From: Sulfitobacter sp. SK011
GTDB lineage: Bacteria; Pseudomonadota; Alphaproteobacteria; Rhodobacterales; Rhodobacteraceae
Direction of reading: 5' to 3'
DNA length: 64,000 nucleotides
Assembly: GCF_003352065.1 (NCBI RefSeq)
Contig: NZ_CP025803.1
Span: 1,426,001 to 1,490,000 of the forward strand
Part shown: one piece after another, positions 1 to 8,507 of the stretch
Layout of the letters: each line of letters opens with the position of its first letter
Numbering within the stretch: the stretch's first letter is position 1
Notes under the pieces: model-generated
Seen by the model: only the letters and a program-made list of their open reading frames with translations
Databases searched by the model: none
What the model was told of the DNA's origin: nothing
Position numbers and translations under genes: made by a program

Positions 1-544
1 AGACACCCTGCGAGCCGATCGATCCGATCAGTGATACCGTTGATCCGTCACCCGACGCGCGGCGGACTTCGACCTGTGGGTCGGGGGTCTGTTCGCCCAG
101 TTTGTTGGTGATGATGCGGCGGATGGCGTCGGGCGAATTGCCTGCGGCCTTGATGCGGCCCGCATAGGGGATAAAGATAAATCCCGCACCATCAACCTGC
201 ACTTCTTCAAGCACGGTGGCGGGGGCTTCTCCGACGCCCAGCAAGGGGTCGTCGACGTTCTCGTAAACTGTGATGCCCAACACATCGCCCGGGCGGATGG
301 TATCAGAGCCCAACAGCGCCGCGTTCTTGAATTCATTTGTAAAACCAAGCGCAGGTGTCACGGCAGTGGCGCGTGTGACGCGGTCGTTCACCTCAACCAC
401 AAAGGCATCGCCTTCTTTTTGTACTGAACCCGCGAAGATCTGGCGCTTATTTGGACCGACCTGTGGCAATCCACAAGACGAAACAACGGCCAACGCCGCA
501 AGAACTGCGATGGGACGTGCCCACCGGAAAGATACGGATTTCAC
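1..544 (-). CDS. Polysaccharide export outer-membrane lipoprotein (Wza/KpsD/BexD family), 3' part outside window
   Basis: The reading frame runs off the window edge, so only the first 181 residues are seen. I chose the GTG at 544 because a GAGGAG ribosome site lies just upstream and the protein then opens with a basic N-terminus, a hydrophobic stretch and a lipobox ending VSSC (Cys about 24). The later part contains the polysaccharide export signature region (a DVLGITVYEN-like stretch near residue 85) followed by a soluble ligand-binding-like segment. Family members form the outer-membrane channel for capsule or exopolysaccharide. The next gene on the same strand is KpsS-like, which fits a capsule export locus continuing to the left of the window. 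Which polysaccharide is exported cannot be told. Confidence 0.8.
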   Translation of the reverse strand, partial: MKSVSFRWARPIAVLAALAVVSSCGLPQVGPNKRQIFAGSVQKEGDAFVVEVNDRVTRATAVTPALGFTNEFKNAALLGSDTIRPGDVLGITVYENVDDPLLGVGEAPATVLEEVQVDGAGFIFIPYAGRIKAAGNSPDAIRRIITNKLGEQTPDPQVEVRRASGDGSTVSLIGSIGSQGV

Positions 545-660
545 TGCCCGGTCTCCTCGACCTATTCAACTCTGCCTCAGAATTTGCCGATTTTTTCGAC
601 ATAATTGGAGGCAAGCTACCTGAGAAGATCCGCAAAAGCGACCTAAAAGAGGGGCTTAGG

Positions 661-1953
661 TCAGGTGACAACCCGCAACTGTTGCCTTGGGGCCGCGGTC
701 CTCATCTCAAGCGCCTGATAAGGGTCTTCGGGCGCAAGCATCACATCAACAACATGCCGCAAGAGTTGACGACGTCCTCTTGCTGAATAAAACCCACCCG
801 GAATTTGTGAAGTTTCAAGCAGATAGCGCCGATAGTCCTTATAGGCACCATTATCAGGGCGGCTGGGCCCGGCAAAAAACTCGGGCAACGGCTGGTTTGA
901 TACAAATTCCGGCTGTGCATAGACCGCGCTGCCAAACACCTTGAGCGGAATTCCGCGCCATAGAACCTGCTGACCTGCGGTTGAATTGACGGTGACCGCG
1001 CTGCGCGCATCATTGAGCAGCTGCGCAAGTTTGCCGCCCCGCACATAATGCACACGGTCTGCCACGCCGAATTGACGCGCCAGACGCTTGAGGTCCCGGC
1101 GCAATGGCACACGGCCGTCTTCCAGCGGGTGCGCTTTGACCACCAGATGATGATGTTGGGGCGCACCCTTTGCAAAACCGTCGACGACCAATTCCAGAAA
1201 GTTGGGCATGGTCTTGAACGGCGAATGCATCTGAAACGCACTGTCATGTTCCAGTTGCAGGAGGGCCAGATGATAGGAAAAGCCACCCAACCGGATGCGC
1301 CGCGTTGAAATCAACCGGTCCGCGGCAAGGGCTGGCATCAGCAACAGACGCTTCACATAAAGCTGGAATTCCTTGGTCACAGTCAGACTGCGATGCGGTT
1401 GAAAATCGCGGTAATCGCGATTTCGAAACATCACGAACCAATGATAAAGCGCCCCGTAAAAAATATGCTGGCGCATGTCACCCCAATGTCCGGGCGGCAG
1501 CGGGGCTTCGGTATCTGAATGGGCGAGGGCGGTTTGCATCTGTGCAATTGTCATGTTCATCAGGCGGGAATTGCCGTTGGACCCGTCCCGTTCGTAGGTC
1601 ACCCAATAGGGGCGCATGTACCCCTCTTCGAACACATGCACAGTAATGCCGCGCGCCTTTGCTTCGGCCACAGCTATGGCATGGATGGGCCGCGTGTCGC
1701 CGTAAAGCACAACATCTGTCACGCCTTTGGTTGTCAGCAGATCCACAAATGTCGCGGGCCAGTTAGCAGGTTTAGCGCGAAAAGCGATATAGCTGTCTTT
1801 GCGCGACCAGAAAGCCCGGTCACCTGCATTGAAACCAACCCGCCACACGGTCGCCCCCGCCAACCCAAGCATTTTGCCCAAGCGGTTAAAAAAGGGTCCA
1901 TGTGGCCCTTGCAGAAACAGAAAAACCCGGTGGTCTGGGGTCGTCATCGTCAT
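661..1953 (-). CDS. KpsS-like capsule polysaccharide biosynthesis protein
   Basis: This 430-residue protein begins with the GPHGPFF motif near residue 16 that is typical of KpsS/LipB-type capsule proteins. It continues with conserved stretches such as VHVFEEGYMRPYWVT and a late TVNSTAGQQVLWRG segment, which resembles the acceptor/nucleotide-sugar side of the GT99-like Kdo-transferase fold. In group 2 capsule systems KpsS adds the Kdo linker that joins the polysaccharide to its lipid anchor at the inner face of the membrane. The start at 1953 is preceded by AAAAGGA at good spacing. It sits about 115 bp upstream, in transcription order, of the export lipoprotein gene. The exact reaction is inferred from the family. 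Confidence 0.78.
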   Translation of the reverse strand: MTMTTPDHRVFLFLQGPHGPFFNRLGKMLGLAGATVWRVGFNAGDRAFWSRKDSYIAFRAKPANWPATFVDLLTTKGVTDVVLYGDTRPIHAIAVAEAKARGITVHVFEEGYMRPYWVTYERDGSNGNSRLMNMTIAQMQTALAHSDTEAPLPPGHWGDMRQHIFYGALYHWFVMFRNRDYRDFQPHRSLTVTKEFQLYVKRLLLMPALAADRLISTRRIRLGGFSYHLALLQLEHDSAFQMHSPFKTMPNFLELVVDGFAKGAPQHHHLVVKAHPLEDGRVPLRRDLKRLARQFGVADRVHYVRGGKLAQLLNDARSAVTVNSTAGQQVLWRGIPLKVFGSAVYAQPEFVSNQPLPEFFAGPSRPDNGAYKDYRRYLLETSQIPGGFYSARGRRQLLRHVVDVMLAPEDPYQALEMRTAAPRQQLRVVT

Positions 1954-2091
1954 GTTGGTCCTTTTGGCGATACCTTTTGGTCAATAACACCATAAAACGG
2001 CGCAATATGTGCCGCAGCGCCGCGCCCGCACCCCTTGTCAGTGTAACATTGCAGCGTTACGTCACAATGAACACTACCAAAGGAGCAATCC

Positions 2092-2685
2092 ATGTTCACG
2101 GGGATAATCACGGACGTTGGCACCGTTGTGGGGCTTGAGCAAGCGGGTGATCTGCGTGCGCGCATTCAGACCCGCTATGACACCGCGACAATCGACATCG
2201 GGGCGTCCATTGCCAGTGATGGCGTCTGTTTGACGGTCGTGGCGATTGGTGATGATTGGTACGATGTGCAGATCAGCGCCGAAACGCTTGAGAAAACCAA
2301 CATCGGCCACAAGGGCTGGCATGTGGGCAAACGCCTGAACCTTGAGCGTGCGCTGAAAGTGGGCGATGAATTGGGTGGTCACATCGTGTCAGGCCATGTT
2401 GATGGCGTCGCCGAGGTGGTCGGCTTGGCAGATGAAGGCGACAGCACCCGCGTGACGCTGCGTGCACCACGGGCGTTGGCGCGGTTCATAGCGCCCAAAG
2501 GCTCCGTTGCGCTCAATGGCACATCGCTGACCGTGAACGAAGTGGAGGGCTGTGATTTTGGCGTCAACTTCATTCCCCACACCAAGGATGTTACCACCTG
2601 GGGCGATGTCGCAGTGGGCGATCAGATCAACCTTGAGATTGATACGCTGGCGCGCTATGTGGCGCGGCTGGCTGAGATGCCCTGA
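2092..2685 (+). CDS. ribE: Riboflavin synthase, alpha chain
   Basis: This 197-residue protein opens MFTGIITDVGTV, the hallmark of riboflavin synthase. The lumazine-binding fold is duplicated: the N-terminal half contains SIASDGVCLTV and GHIVSGHVDG, and the C-terminal half repeats the pattern with GSVALNGTSLTV. The enzyme dismutates two 6,7-dimethyl-8-ribityllumazine molecules into riboflavin and the pyrimidine precursor. An AAAGGAG ribosome site precedes the ATG. It heads the order ribE-ribB-ribH-nusB. The usual upstream ribD is not here; the preceding gene is capsule-related and faces away. I see no convincing FMN riboswitch in the 138-bp leader. Confidence 0.95.
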   Translation: MFTGIITDVGTVVGLEQAGDLRARIQTRYDTATIDIGASIASDGVCLTVVAIGDDWYDVQISAETLEKTNIGHKGWHVGKRLNLERALKVGDELGGHIVSGHVDGVAEVVGLADEGDSTRVTLRAPRALARFIAPKGSVALNGTSLTVNEVEGCDFGVNFIPHTKDVTTWGDVAVGDQINLEIDTLARYVARLAEMP

Positions 2686-2778
2686 GCGCCTCAAAACAGG
2701 CGGGAAGTTCTGCCTCGCCTCTGGCCAAGCGGTGGTCGCTCAGCTATGTGCCAGCGAGAATAAGTATGGGGAAATGCC

Positions 2779-3903
2779 ATGAGTTTTGAAACGCCGGGAC
2801 CGGTCGAAGAGGGGCTTGCGGGTGCCATTTCCCCGATTGAAGAGATCATCAAGGACGCAGCGGCGGGCCGGATGTTCATTCTGGTCGATCATGAGGACCG
2901 CGAGAACGAAGGCGATCTGGTGATCCCGGCGCAGTTTGCCGATGCCGCAGCGATCAACTTCATGGCGACCCACGGGCGCGGTTTGATCTGTCTGCCGATG
3001 ACATCCGAACGGGTCGATCATCTGGGCTTGCCGATGATGGCTGTTAATAACTCGTCGCGCCATGAGACGGCCTTTACTGTCAGCATTGAGGCCCGCGAAG
3101 GCGTCAGCACCGGGATTTCGGCGGCGGATCGGGCGTTGACCGTTGCTGTGGCGATCAGTGAACAGGCAGGGTCAGCGGACATTGCCACCCCCGGTCATGT
3201 GTTCCCCCTGCGCGCGCGCGATGGTGGCGTGCTGGTGCGGGCCGGCCATACCGAAGCCGCAGTCGACATCAGCCGTCTGGCGGGCCTGCACCCTTCCGGC
3301 GTGATCTGTGAGATCATGAAGGACGACGGCACCATGGCGCGCTTGCCTGATCTGGTGGCGTTTGCAAAGGCGCATGACCTCAAGATCGGGACGATCAGTG
3401 ATCTGATCAGCTATCGCCACAAACACGATAATCTGCTGATCGAACGCCAAAGCAGGCAGGTCACATCCGCCTATGGTGGCGATTGGCAGATGCGGATTTT
3501 CAGCGACCAGATCACCGGGACCGATCACGTTGTGCTGACCAAGGGCGATCTGTCGACCACCGACCCGGTATTGGTGCGCACCCATGCGATCAACGCGCTT
3601 GAAGACATCCTTGGTCTGGGGCCAAGCCCGGCCGATGAACTTCCCCGCGCGATGCAGATCATCGCAGACGAAGGGCGCGGTGCCGTGGTTCTTTTTCGCG
3701 ACCCATTCCCGCGGCTGCGGTTGGACGAGGATGAAGAAGACGGCCCCCGCACGGTCAAACGCACAGGGTTGGGCGCACAGATTTTGTCATCCATGGGGCT
3801 GCATCAACTGATTTTGCTGACCGACAATCCCGAAACACGCTATCTTGGCCTTGATGCCTATCACCTGCAAATTGTGGGTACCCGCCCAATCATGACGGAG
3901 TAA
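2779..3903 (+). CDS. ribB: 3,4-dihydroxy-2-butanone-4-phosphate synthase with degenerate GTP cyclohydrolase II-like C-terminus (RibBX type)
   Basis: Residues 15 to 220 form a complete RibB domain, with the [10 protein letters not shown] acidic/metal motif near residue 40 and [10 protein letters not shown] near residue 70. It makes the four-carbon unit of riboflavin from ribulose 5-phosphate. The C-terminal 150 residues have the outline of GTP cyclohydrolase II, including [12 protein letters not shown] and LLTDNP. Where the zinc-binding Cys-x10-Cys-x-Cys cluster should be, the sequence reads [16 protein letters not shown], without any cysteine. The second half is therefore probably not an active RibA. 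This architecture is known in proteobacteria as RibBX. A genuine RibA must be elsewhere in the genome. Confidence 0.93.
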   Translation: MSFETPGPVEEGLAGAISPIEEIIKDAAAGRMFILVDHEDRENEGDLVIPAQFADAAAINFMATHGRGLICLPMTSERVDHLGLPMMAVNNSSRHETAFTVSIEAREGVSTGISAADRALTVAVAISEQAGSADIATPGHVFPLRARDGGVLVRAGHTEAAVDISRLAGLHPSGVICEIMKDDGTMARLPDLVAFAKAHDLKIGTISDLISYRHKHDNLLIERQSRQVTSAYGGDWQMRIFSDQITGTDHVVLTKGDLSTTDPVLVRTHAINALEDILGLGPSPADELPRAMQIIADEGRGAVVLFRDPFPRLRLDEDEEDGPRTVKRTGLGAQILSSMGLHQLILLTDNPETRYLGLDAYHLQIVGTRPIMTE

Positions 3904-3907
3904 TCAG

Positions 3908-4459
3908 ATGGCCGCGCACGACAAACATACCGTTTTGCCACGCCCCAGTTTCGACAAGCCCGTAAAGGTGCTGATCGTGGTGTCGCCCTACTATTCCGAT
4001 ATCGCAGAGGGGCTGTTGACCGGGGCCAAGGCCGAACTCGACGCTGCGGGCGTGACTTGGGACGTAGTGGAAATGCCCGGCGCACTGGAAATCCCGACCG
4101 CGATTGGCATTTCGGATCGGCGCAGCAATTTTGATGGCTATGTGGCGCTGGGCTGTGTCATCCGCGGCGAGACCACGCATTACGAAACGGTGTGCAATGA
4201 CAGCAGCCGCGCCTTGCAATTGATGGGGCTGCAGGGGCTGTGCATTGGCAATGGTATTCTCACGGTCGAAAACCGCGGCCAAGCCGAGGTGCGAGCAGAC
4301 CCCAAAGGACAAAACAAAGGGGGCGGTGCCGCCGCGGCGGCCTTGCATCTGATTGCCCTCGCTCGTAAGTGGGCGAACACAAGCAAAGGCGTCGGGTTCA
4401 AGCCCTTGGGGCAAGACACCCTGATGGCGGGCGGCTCGGATGGATCAGGCATCGCATGA
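3908..4459 (+). CDS. ribH: 6,7-dimethyl-8-ribityllumazine synthase
   Basis: This 183-residue protein has the lumazine synthase core: VEMPGALEIPTAI near residue 57, then GCVIRGETTHYETV, with the catalytic-region histidine. It condenses 5-amino-6-ribitylaminouracil with 3,4-dihydroxy-2-butanone 4-phosphate. Compared with minimal RibH it has an insertion around residues 120 to 140 rich in basic residues and glycine (KGQNKGGGAAAAAL), which is also seen in other Rhodobacteraceae. The gene starts 4 bp after ribB and its stop overlaps the nusB start in an ATGA, so the three are probably translationally coupled. Confidence 0.95.
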   Translation: MAAHDKHTVLPRPSFDKPVKVLIVVSPYYSDIAEGLLTGAKAELDAAGVTWDVVEMPGALEIPTAIGISDRRSNFDGYVALGCVIRGETTHYETVCNDSSRALQLMGLQGLCIGNGILTVENRGQAEVRADPKGQNKGGGAAAAALHLIALARKWANTSKGVGFKPLGQDTLMAGGSDGSGIA

Positions 4460-4938
4460 CAAATTCTTCAGCCGGGATTTCCGGCAACCAGAAACGCAAA
4501 ATGAAATCAGCCGCACGGCTTTACGCGGTGCAGGCCTTGTTTCAGATGGAACATTCGTCGCAGACCGTTGAACGGGTACGCAACGAATTCCTGGAACACC
4601 GCTTTGGTGCGGTCTATGAGGGTGCGGAAATGCTTGATGGTGACATCAACCTGTTTGCCCGCGTGCTTGACGATGCGGTTAACTATCAGGCCCCGATTGA
4701 CCAGATGACAGACCGCGCGCTGGTCGCCAAATGGCCGATTGCGCGGATTGACCCGACATTGCGGGCGCTCTTTCGCGCGGCAGGTGCAGAATTTCGCGAT
4801 ACCGGAACACCACCAAAGGTCGTGATCAGTGAATACGTGGATGTTGCGCGCGCGTTTTTTCCGGACGGCAAAGAGCCCAGTTTCGTGAATGCAGTACTGG
4901 ACCACATGGCCCACGAGGCACGGCCCGACGCATTCTGA
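4456..4938 (+). CDS. nusB: Transcription antitermination factor NusB
   Basis: NusB is an all-helical RNA-binding protein. With NusE (S10) it binds boxA in rRNA leaders and prevents early termination. I take the ATG at 4456, which overlaps the ribH stop in ATGA and gives 160 residues, close to the family length. The frame is open further upstream, but those codons lie inside ribH. Supporting motifs are KSAARLYAVQALFQME near the N-terminus, then the central RIDPTLRALFRAA and the C-terminal VVISEYVDVARAF and FVNAVLD. The ribH-nusB pairing is widely conserved. Confidence 0.94.
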   Translation: MTNSSAGISGNQKRKMKSAARLYAVQALFQMEHSSQTVERVRNEFLEHRFGAVYEGAEMLDGDINLFARVLDDAVNYQAPIDQMTDRALVAKWPIARIDPTLRALFRAAGAEFRDTGTPPKVVISEYVDVARAFFPDGKEPSFVNAVLDHMAHEARPDAF

Positions 4939-4995
4939 TCTGAATTGATATTTATCCTTCGCGGCGCTATAATTGAGGAACGGGAGGGCTTTCCA

Positions 4996-5286
4996 ATGCC
5001 AAAGATTTTCCGCTTTTACATCCGCCATTGCCTGATCGGATTTGCCATATCGGGCATCTTCACCGCGCTGTTGATGTATTTCAATGTTGCGAACCTGTGG
5101 CATCTGATCAGCACGTCTGACATCGGGCTGATGGCGCTGACCGTTTTCTGGGTGCTCAATGGGATCGTCTTTGCCGGGGCGCAGACCGCCGTCGCGGTTC
5201 TGCTGATGACAGAGCCTGAAGACAAAGGCCCGCGCGGCGGCAAAGGTGTTCGCGTGCCAGCACTGGCTTATGCCAGTAAACGCTGA
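4996..5286 (+). CDS. Small two-helix membrane protein of unknown function
   Basis: This 96-residue protein has two predicted membrane segments, near residues 10 to 32 and 45 to 75, and a charged C-terminal tail (EPEDKGPRGGKGVR). The start at 4996 follows a GGGAGG ribosome site and gives MPKIFRFYIRHC. An upstream in-frame ATG at 4945 has no such site. It lies 57 bp after nusB on the same strand and may be the last gene of the riboflavin operon. I recognise it only as a conserved Rhodobacteraceae-type hypothetical protein and assign no function. Confidence 0.7.
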   Translation: MPKIFRFYIRHCLIGFAISGIFTALLMYFNVANLWHLISTSDIGLMALTVFWVLNGIVFAGAQTAVAVLLMTEPEDKGPRGGKGVRVPALAYASKR

Positions 5287-5305
5287 AATCTGAAGGGGTT
5301 GGTGT

Positions 5306-5335
5306 GACGGGACCGCACCTGCCGTCCTGTTTTTT
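5306..5335 (+). terminator. Probable rho-independent terminator after the riboflavin operon
   Basis: A GACGG/CCGTC stem with an 11-base loop is followed by CTGTTTTTT, 20 bp after the stop of the small membrane protein. The stem is short, so strength is uncertain. Confidence 0.5.
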
Positions 5336-5455
5336 ATTCCCGAGGACCTGTATGTACAGGTGGGCGCCAGATAAATGAACCAAGGCTCAGACAGAGCCAG
5401 CTCCCTCGGATTTGCTTAAGGCCACTGGAATGTAACGTAATACAAACAGGGCAGA

Positions 5456-5491
5456 ACCCGTCACACCCTCTCAGATAGGCGCGTGACGGGT
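5456..5491. repeat. Inverted repeat ACCCGTCAC / GTGACGGGT
   Basis: Perfect 9-bp arms (5456-5464 and 5483-5491) are separated by 18 bp in the convergent gap between the small membrane protein and the SRPBCC gene. It could help end the minus-strand transcript, but there is no T-tract. Confidence 0.4.
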
Positions 5492-5503
5492 GTACGGCAA
5501 GGG

Positions 5504-5926
5504 CTAGTTTGTGTTTTCGTGGATGTGCGCACGCATCCGTGAGATGTGATCATCCCAGCCCTTATCAAGCGCAAGCGTCAGGCCAAAGGCATCGGTACCT
5601 TGCGGCAGGCCGACATGCTCAAGCGACAATTTGGTGCCGCCCGCCACGGTTTCCAACGTCCATTTGACCGTGCTGACGGCATCACCCATCGGTTTGACCG
5701 TAAAAGAATATTCCAGGTATTCTGGCGCGCGCGCCACCTTCACGTCCCCCCAGATCAGCTTGTCACCGCTTTCGGTGCCAAACATCTCAAGCGCCTTGCC
5801 CTCGGCCAGGGGCGTCTTGGGGGCATGAAACCAAGTCGCCAGCTTGTCAGGCTGCGTCAGATAATCCCAAACCACCTCGCGGCTGGCTTGCAGGTAGATT
5901 GATTTGCGAATTGTCGTATCGGTCAT
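5504..5926 (-). CDS. SRPBCC (AHSA1-like) domain protein
   Basis: This is a 140-residue START/Bet v1-like protein of the activator-of-Hsp90 (AHSA1) subgroup. It opens with a typical IRKSIYLQASREVVWDYLTQPDKLATWF and later has YLEYSFTVKP and SLEHVGLPQG. Such proteins have a hydrophobic cavity. In bacteria they are very often encoded directly after an ArsR-type repressor, as here, where the ATGA overlap couples translation. The ligand is unknown. The pair probably responds to a small hydrophobic or toxic compound, which is inference from genomic habit. Confidence 0.85.
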   Translation of the reverse strand: MTDTTIRKSIYLQASREVVWDYLTQPDKLATWFHAPKTPLAEGKALEMFGTESGDKLIWGDVKVARAPEYLEYSFTVKPMGDAVSTVKWTLETVAGGTKLSLEHVGLPQGTDAFGLTLALDKGWDDHISRMRAHIHENTN

Positions 5927-6243
5927 TTCTTATCCTTTTCAATGGCTGATTTGAGGGCGATCAGGCGATCATCCCAGAAACTGTCGAAGTATTCGAACCA
6001 GTTCAGGACAGGCGCAAACCCTTGGGTGTTGATGCTGTTGATCCGTTCGCGGCCACGCGGTCTGACGGTGATCAAACCACCGTCACTCAGCACGGTGAGG
6101 TGCTTTTTCACCGCCGCGCGGGTCATGTCGAAATGGCCCGACACATCGGCGATGGTCATGTCTTGCGTGGCAAGCATTTTGAGAATGTCACGCCGCGTCG
6201 GATCGGCAAGGGCGCGAAACGTGAGTTGATCGGGTGCAGGCAT
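5923..6243 (-). CDS. ArsR-family winged-helix transcriptional repressor
   Basis: This 106-residue protein has the ArsR helix-turn-helix: LADPTRRDILKMLATQDMTI, then the recognition helix MTRAAVKKHLTVLSDGGLI and the beta-wing VRPRGRERINSI. No cysteine cluster for arsenite or metal sensing is seen, so it is likely one of the non-metal ArsR regulators paired with SRPBCC proteins. Its stop overlaps the start of the SRPBCC gene. A strong inverted repeat at 6263-6310, directly upstream of its start, is the obvious autoregulatory operator. Confidence 0.88.
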   Translation of the reverse strand: MPAPDQLTFRALADPTRRDILKMLATQDMTIADVSGHFDMTRAAVKKHLTVLSDGGLITVRPRGRERINSINTQGFAPVLNWFEYFDSFWDDRLIALKSAIEKDKK

Positions 6244-6262
6244 GAGGGGGTGGGTTCCTTAT

Positions 6263-6310
6263 CATGATACCTTTTGGTATCTCAACGATTAGAAACCAAA
6301 AGGTATCATG
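6263..6310. promoter_or_regulatory. Putative operator of the ArsR/SRPBCC operon
   Basis: Two perfect 16-bp arms (CATGATACCTTTTGGT at 6263-6278 and its complement at 6295-6310) flank a 16-bp spacer. Each arm contains its own small palindrome ACC-TTTT-GGT, so the region can be read as two dimer sites about 32 bp apart. It starts 20 bp upstream of the ArsR start codon, where an autorepressor would bind. Confidence 0.7.
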
Positions 6311-6350
6311 TCAAGTTGTATTTTTGGATCGGCTCTGCGTGGCCGTCACA

Positions 6351-7112
6351 TCACTCAGCGGGGGAGACGAAGTTATAGGCGCGCAGTTCTTCGGGCAGCA
6401 GCACGTAAATTTCATCTGGCGGGGTCACCAGCGCGTGACGCATAACCAGCGGGTCGATGCCCATCTCGTCAAGATAGGTCATGACCTCGCCCTGACCGCG
6501 CTGGATGTCCTCGACGGCGACAAAGGCGGGCAGGATGGTGCTTTCGCCAAAATAATGTTGATGCACACCAACCGATGCCCCATCGGGAATGGCGCGGTTC
6601 ACCCCCGCCGCCAAAAGATAGGGACAGGCGGAATAGCACACATCGCCGTCGCGCAGGGATGTGTTTAGCCCCGCAGCCCGCAAATGCCGCCCCAGTTCAA
6701 GCGCATCGCGCACGGAGCCACCGGGTGAATTCAGGATCACCCGTGCAGGGGCTGGCTCAAGCGCGTCAATCTGTTTGGCGATGCGCGGTGCATCTCCAGC
6801 GGTGATGGCCCCTTCGAGCAAGGCCGCAGCGCCTGCCTCAACCACGGTCAGCACCAGACGATCGGGCAGGGGTGTTGTCGGCATCGGGCGGCCTGGAGCT
6901 GGTGCGCGGTCTTGTCTGTAGCGCCGGGTCTGATCGCCCGGTCGGATCGGTTCGGTCAGGGAAGGAGCCTTCGGGCCAAACCCCGGCATGCTTATCCCGT
7001 CGCTCAGATCACCCCAGAACAACATGACGGCCAGCCCAAGCTGAAAGAGCAGGACGCCCATCAGAACGCGCCCGACCGGGTTGCGGCGTTTGGCGTCGGC
7101 AGCATCACTCAT
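6351..7112 (-). CDS. Membrane-anchored ClpP/crotonase-like protein
   Basis: This 253-residue protein has one N-terminal membrane segment (residues 14 to 34), a proline-rich linker and a ClpP-like domain from about residue 85. The domain shows the glycine-rich oxyanion motif VILNSPGGSVRDALEL and a serine in CYSACPYLLAAG at the position of the catalytic serine. A histidine follows in VGVHQHYFG, as in periplasmic ClpP-class proteases. It overlaps the upstream coiled-coil membrane gene by 4 bp (ATGA), so the two probably work together. No substrate is known to me. An active protease is inferred from the motif only. Confidence 0.72.
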   Translation of the reverse strand: MSDAADAKRRNPVGRVLMGVLLFQLGLAVMLFWGDLSDGISMPGFGPKAPSLTEPIRPGDQTRRYRQDRAPAPGRPMPTTPLPDRLVLTVVEAGAAALLEGAITAGDAPRIAKQIDALEPAPARVILNSPGGSVRDALELGRHLRAAGLNTSLRDGDVCYSACPYLLAAGVNRAIPDGASVGVHQHYFGESTILPAFVAVEDIQRGQGEVMTYLDEMGIDPLVMRHALVTPPDEIYVLLPEELRAYNFVSPAE

Positions 7113-8425
7113 GTGGATTTGATCGGTGTGACGTGGGCGGCGGTGTCTGGCTTCTTGTCCTGCCGGGTCTCGGTTGGGGCGGCCGCGTCTTGGGCCCCCC
7201 CGTGCATCGCCTCTTCGACATCGCGCACCGCAGCGAGGGCGGCGCGCAGTTCGGCGAGCGTCATGGTGTCCTCGACCGCAGCCCCTTCACGGCCTGAACG
7301 GATCGCAGTTTGGGTGATTGCGAGGATAAACACCAAGACAGCAGGCAACAGATCAATCGCAATCGCACCGGCCCAGGACGGCACGAAATTGCGCGCATAA
7401 AGGATCACTGCATCAGCGCTTGAGATGGGCGTGTAGGTGGTTTCAGTGGGTGGCGGCATGGCCAGCACGGATTGCGCGGCGCGCTCAAGCGTGGTGGCGC
7501 GTTGTGCGAGCACCTCCAGCACCGAAGTAATTGTCGCCCCTTGGGCGGTGCGGTTTTCTGCGCTGTTGCCATCCAGCTCTGGCAACACCACAGAAGCGGA
7601 CAGATCCTGTGCCGCCCGCTCAACCAGCGACGCAACAGAAAGTTGTCGCAGCTGGGTGATCAACCCTGCCAGACGCACCGCCTGTTCGGAAAATTCGACC
7701 GAGCGCGCTTCAACCGGGCCCGGTTCAACCGTCAGAGCACGCATTCGACTGAGAATCTGATTGCCCTCGACAAAGGCGGCATTCACCAAGGGGGTTTGTG
7801 TGGCAATCTGCGCCTCCAACCCGCTGAGTTCAGACGACTTTTGGCGCAATACGCGGAAAACCGCGCCGCGTCCGGCGAGGCCAGACAGATTGCCGGTTGC
7901 TTCCTGTTCGCTCAGGTCCTCGAAACTTTGCCGCGCGCGCGCGACATCCCGTTCAAGGCCCTGGGCCGACAGCGCAATCTCATGGGCGCGTTCGAGCGAC
8001 CCCTGATATTCCTGCACTGTTTTGGCAAGGTGTTGTTCCACGGCGGCCGACCCCGCCAGAGCGGCAGCATTGAGCCAGGATGACATGGCGACAATTGCGA
8101 GTGACCCAAGTCCCATTGCGCCCAGCAACCCCATCCGCGCCCGGGTGGTCCTGACCGCAGGAAAGAGGCGTAACATATAGGACCAAAAGACAAAAATGCC
8201 GACGGACACGGCAACGGAATAGGCGATGGCGGCAAAAGCAGACATCGCACCGTTGTCGTCCAGCAAGGAGGACACACCCAGATAGGTATAGATCCCAGAG
8301 GCCACGGCCAGCACCCCAAGGGCGGTGCCGGAAAAGGTGTCAAGCCAGCCCAGATGCCCCTCAAGTTCACGCGCATACCGCACGCCGCGTGCTTCGGATT
8401 GCGTCATCGGTTTACGATCGCTCAT
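7109..8425 (-). CDS. Multi-pass membrane protein with periplasmic coiled coil
   Basis: This 438-residue protein has three or four hydrophobic segments in the first 130 residues. A long heptad-rich region follows (about residues 135 to 320), with sequences such as RARQSFEDLSEQEATG and EFSEQAVRLAGLITQLRQ. A further membrane segment near residue 355 and an acidic/Ala-rich tail close the protein. I do not recognise a named family; it looks like a conserved alphaproteobacterial hypothetical. Its stop overlaps the start of the ClpP-like membrane protein, which suggests a scaffold and protease unit in the envelope. Confidence 0.65.
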   Translation of the reverse strand: MSDRKPMTQSEARGVRYARELEGHLGWLDTFSGTALGVLAVASGIYTYLGVSSLLDDNGAMSAFAAIAYSVAVSVGIFVFWSYMLRLFPAVRTTRARMGLLGAMGLGSLAIVAMSSWLNAAALAGSAAVEQHLAKTVQEYQGSLERAHEIALSAQGLERDVARARQSFEDLSEQEATGNLSGLAGRGAVFRVLRQKSSELSGLEAQIATQTPLVNAAFVEGNQILSRMRALTVEPGPVEARSVEFSEQAVRLAGLITQLRQLSVASLVERAAQDLSASVVLPELDGNSAENRTAQGATITSVLEVLAQRATTLERAAQSVLAMPPPTETTYTPISSADAVILYARNFVPSWAGAIAIDLLPAVLVFILAITQTAIRSGREGAAVEDTMTLAELRAALAAVRDVEEAMHGGAQDAAAPTETRQDKKPDTAAHVTPIKST

Positions 8426-8507
8426 GTATTTTCACCCCTCATGGCCCAAGCACCAAGATAGGAGGGGCTGGGGCAAATACCAACGCCTTGGCAAAAGACT
8501 TGCCAAT

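Noticed and set aside
1954-2091. FMN riboswitch before ribE
   Set aside because: The 138-bp leader is short and lacks recognisable RFN-element conserved stretches.
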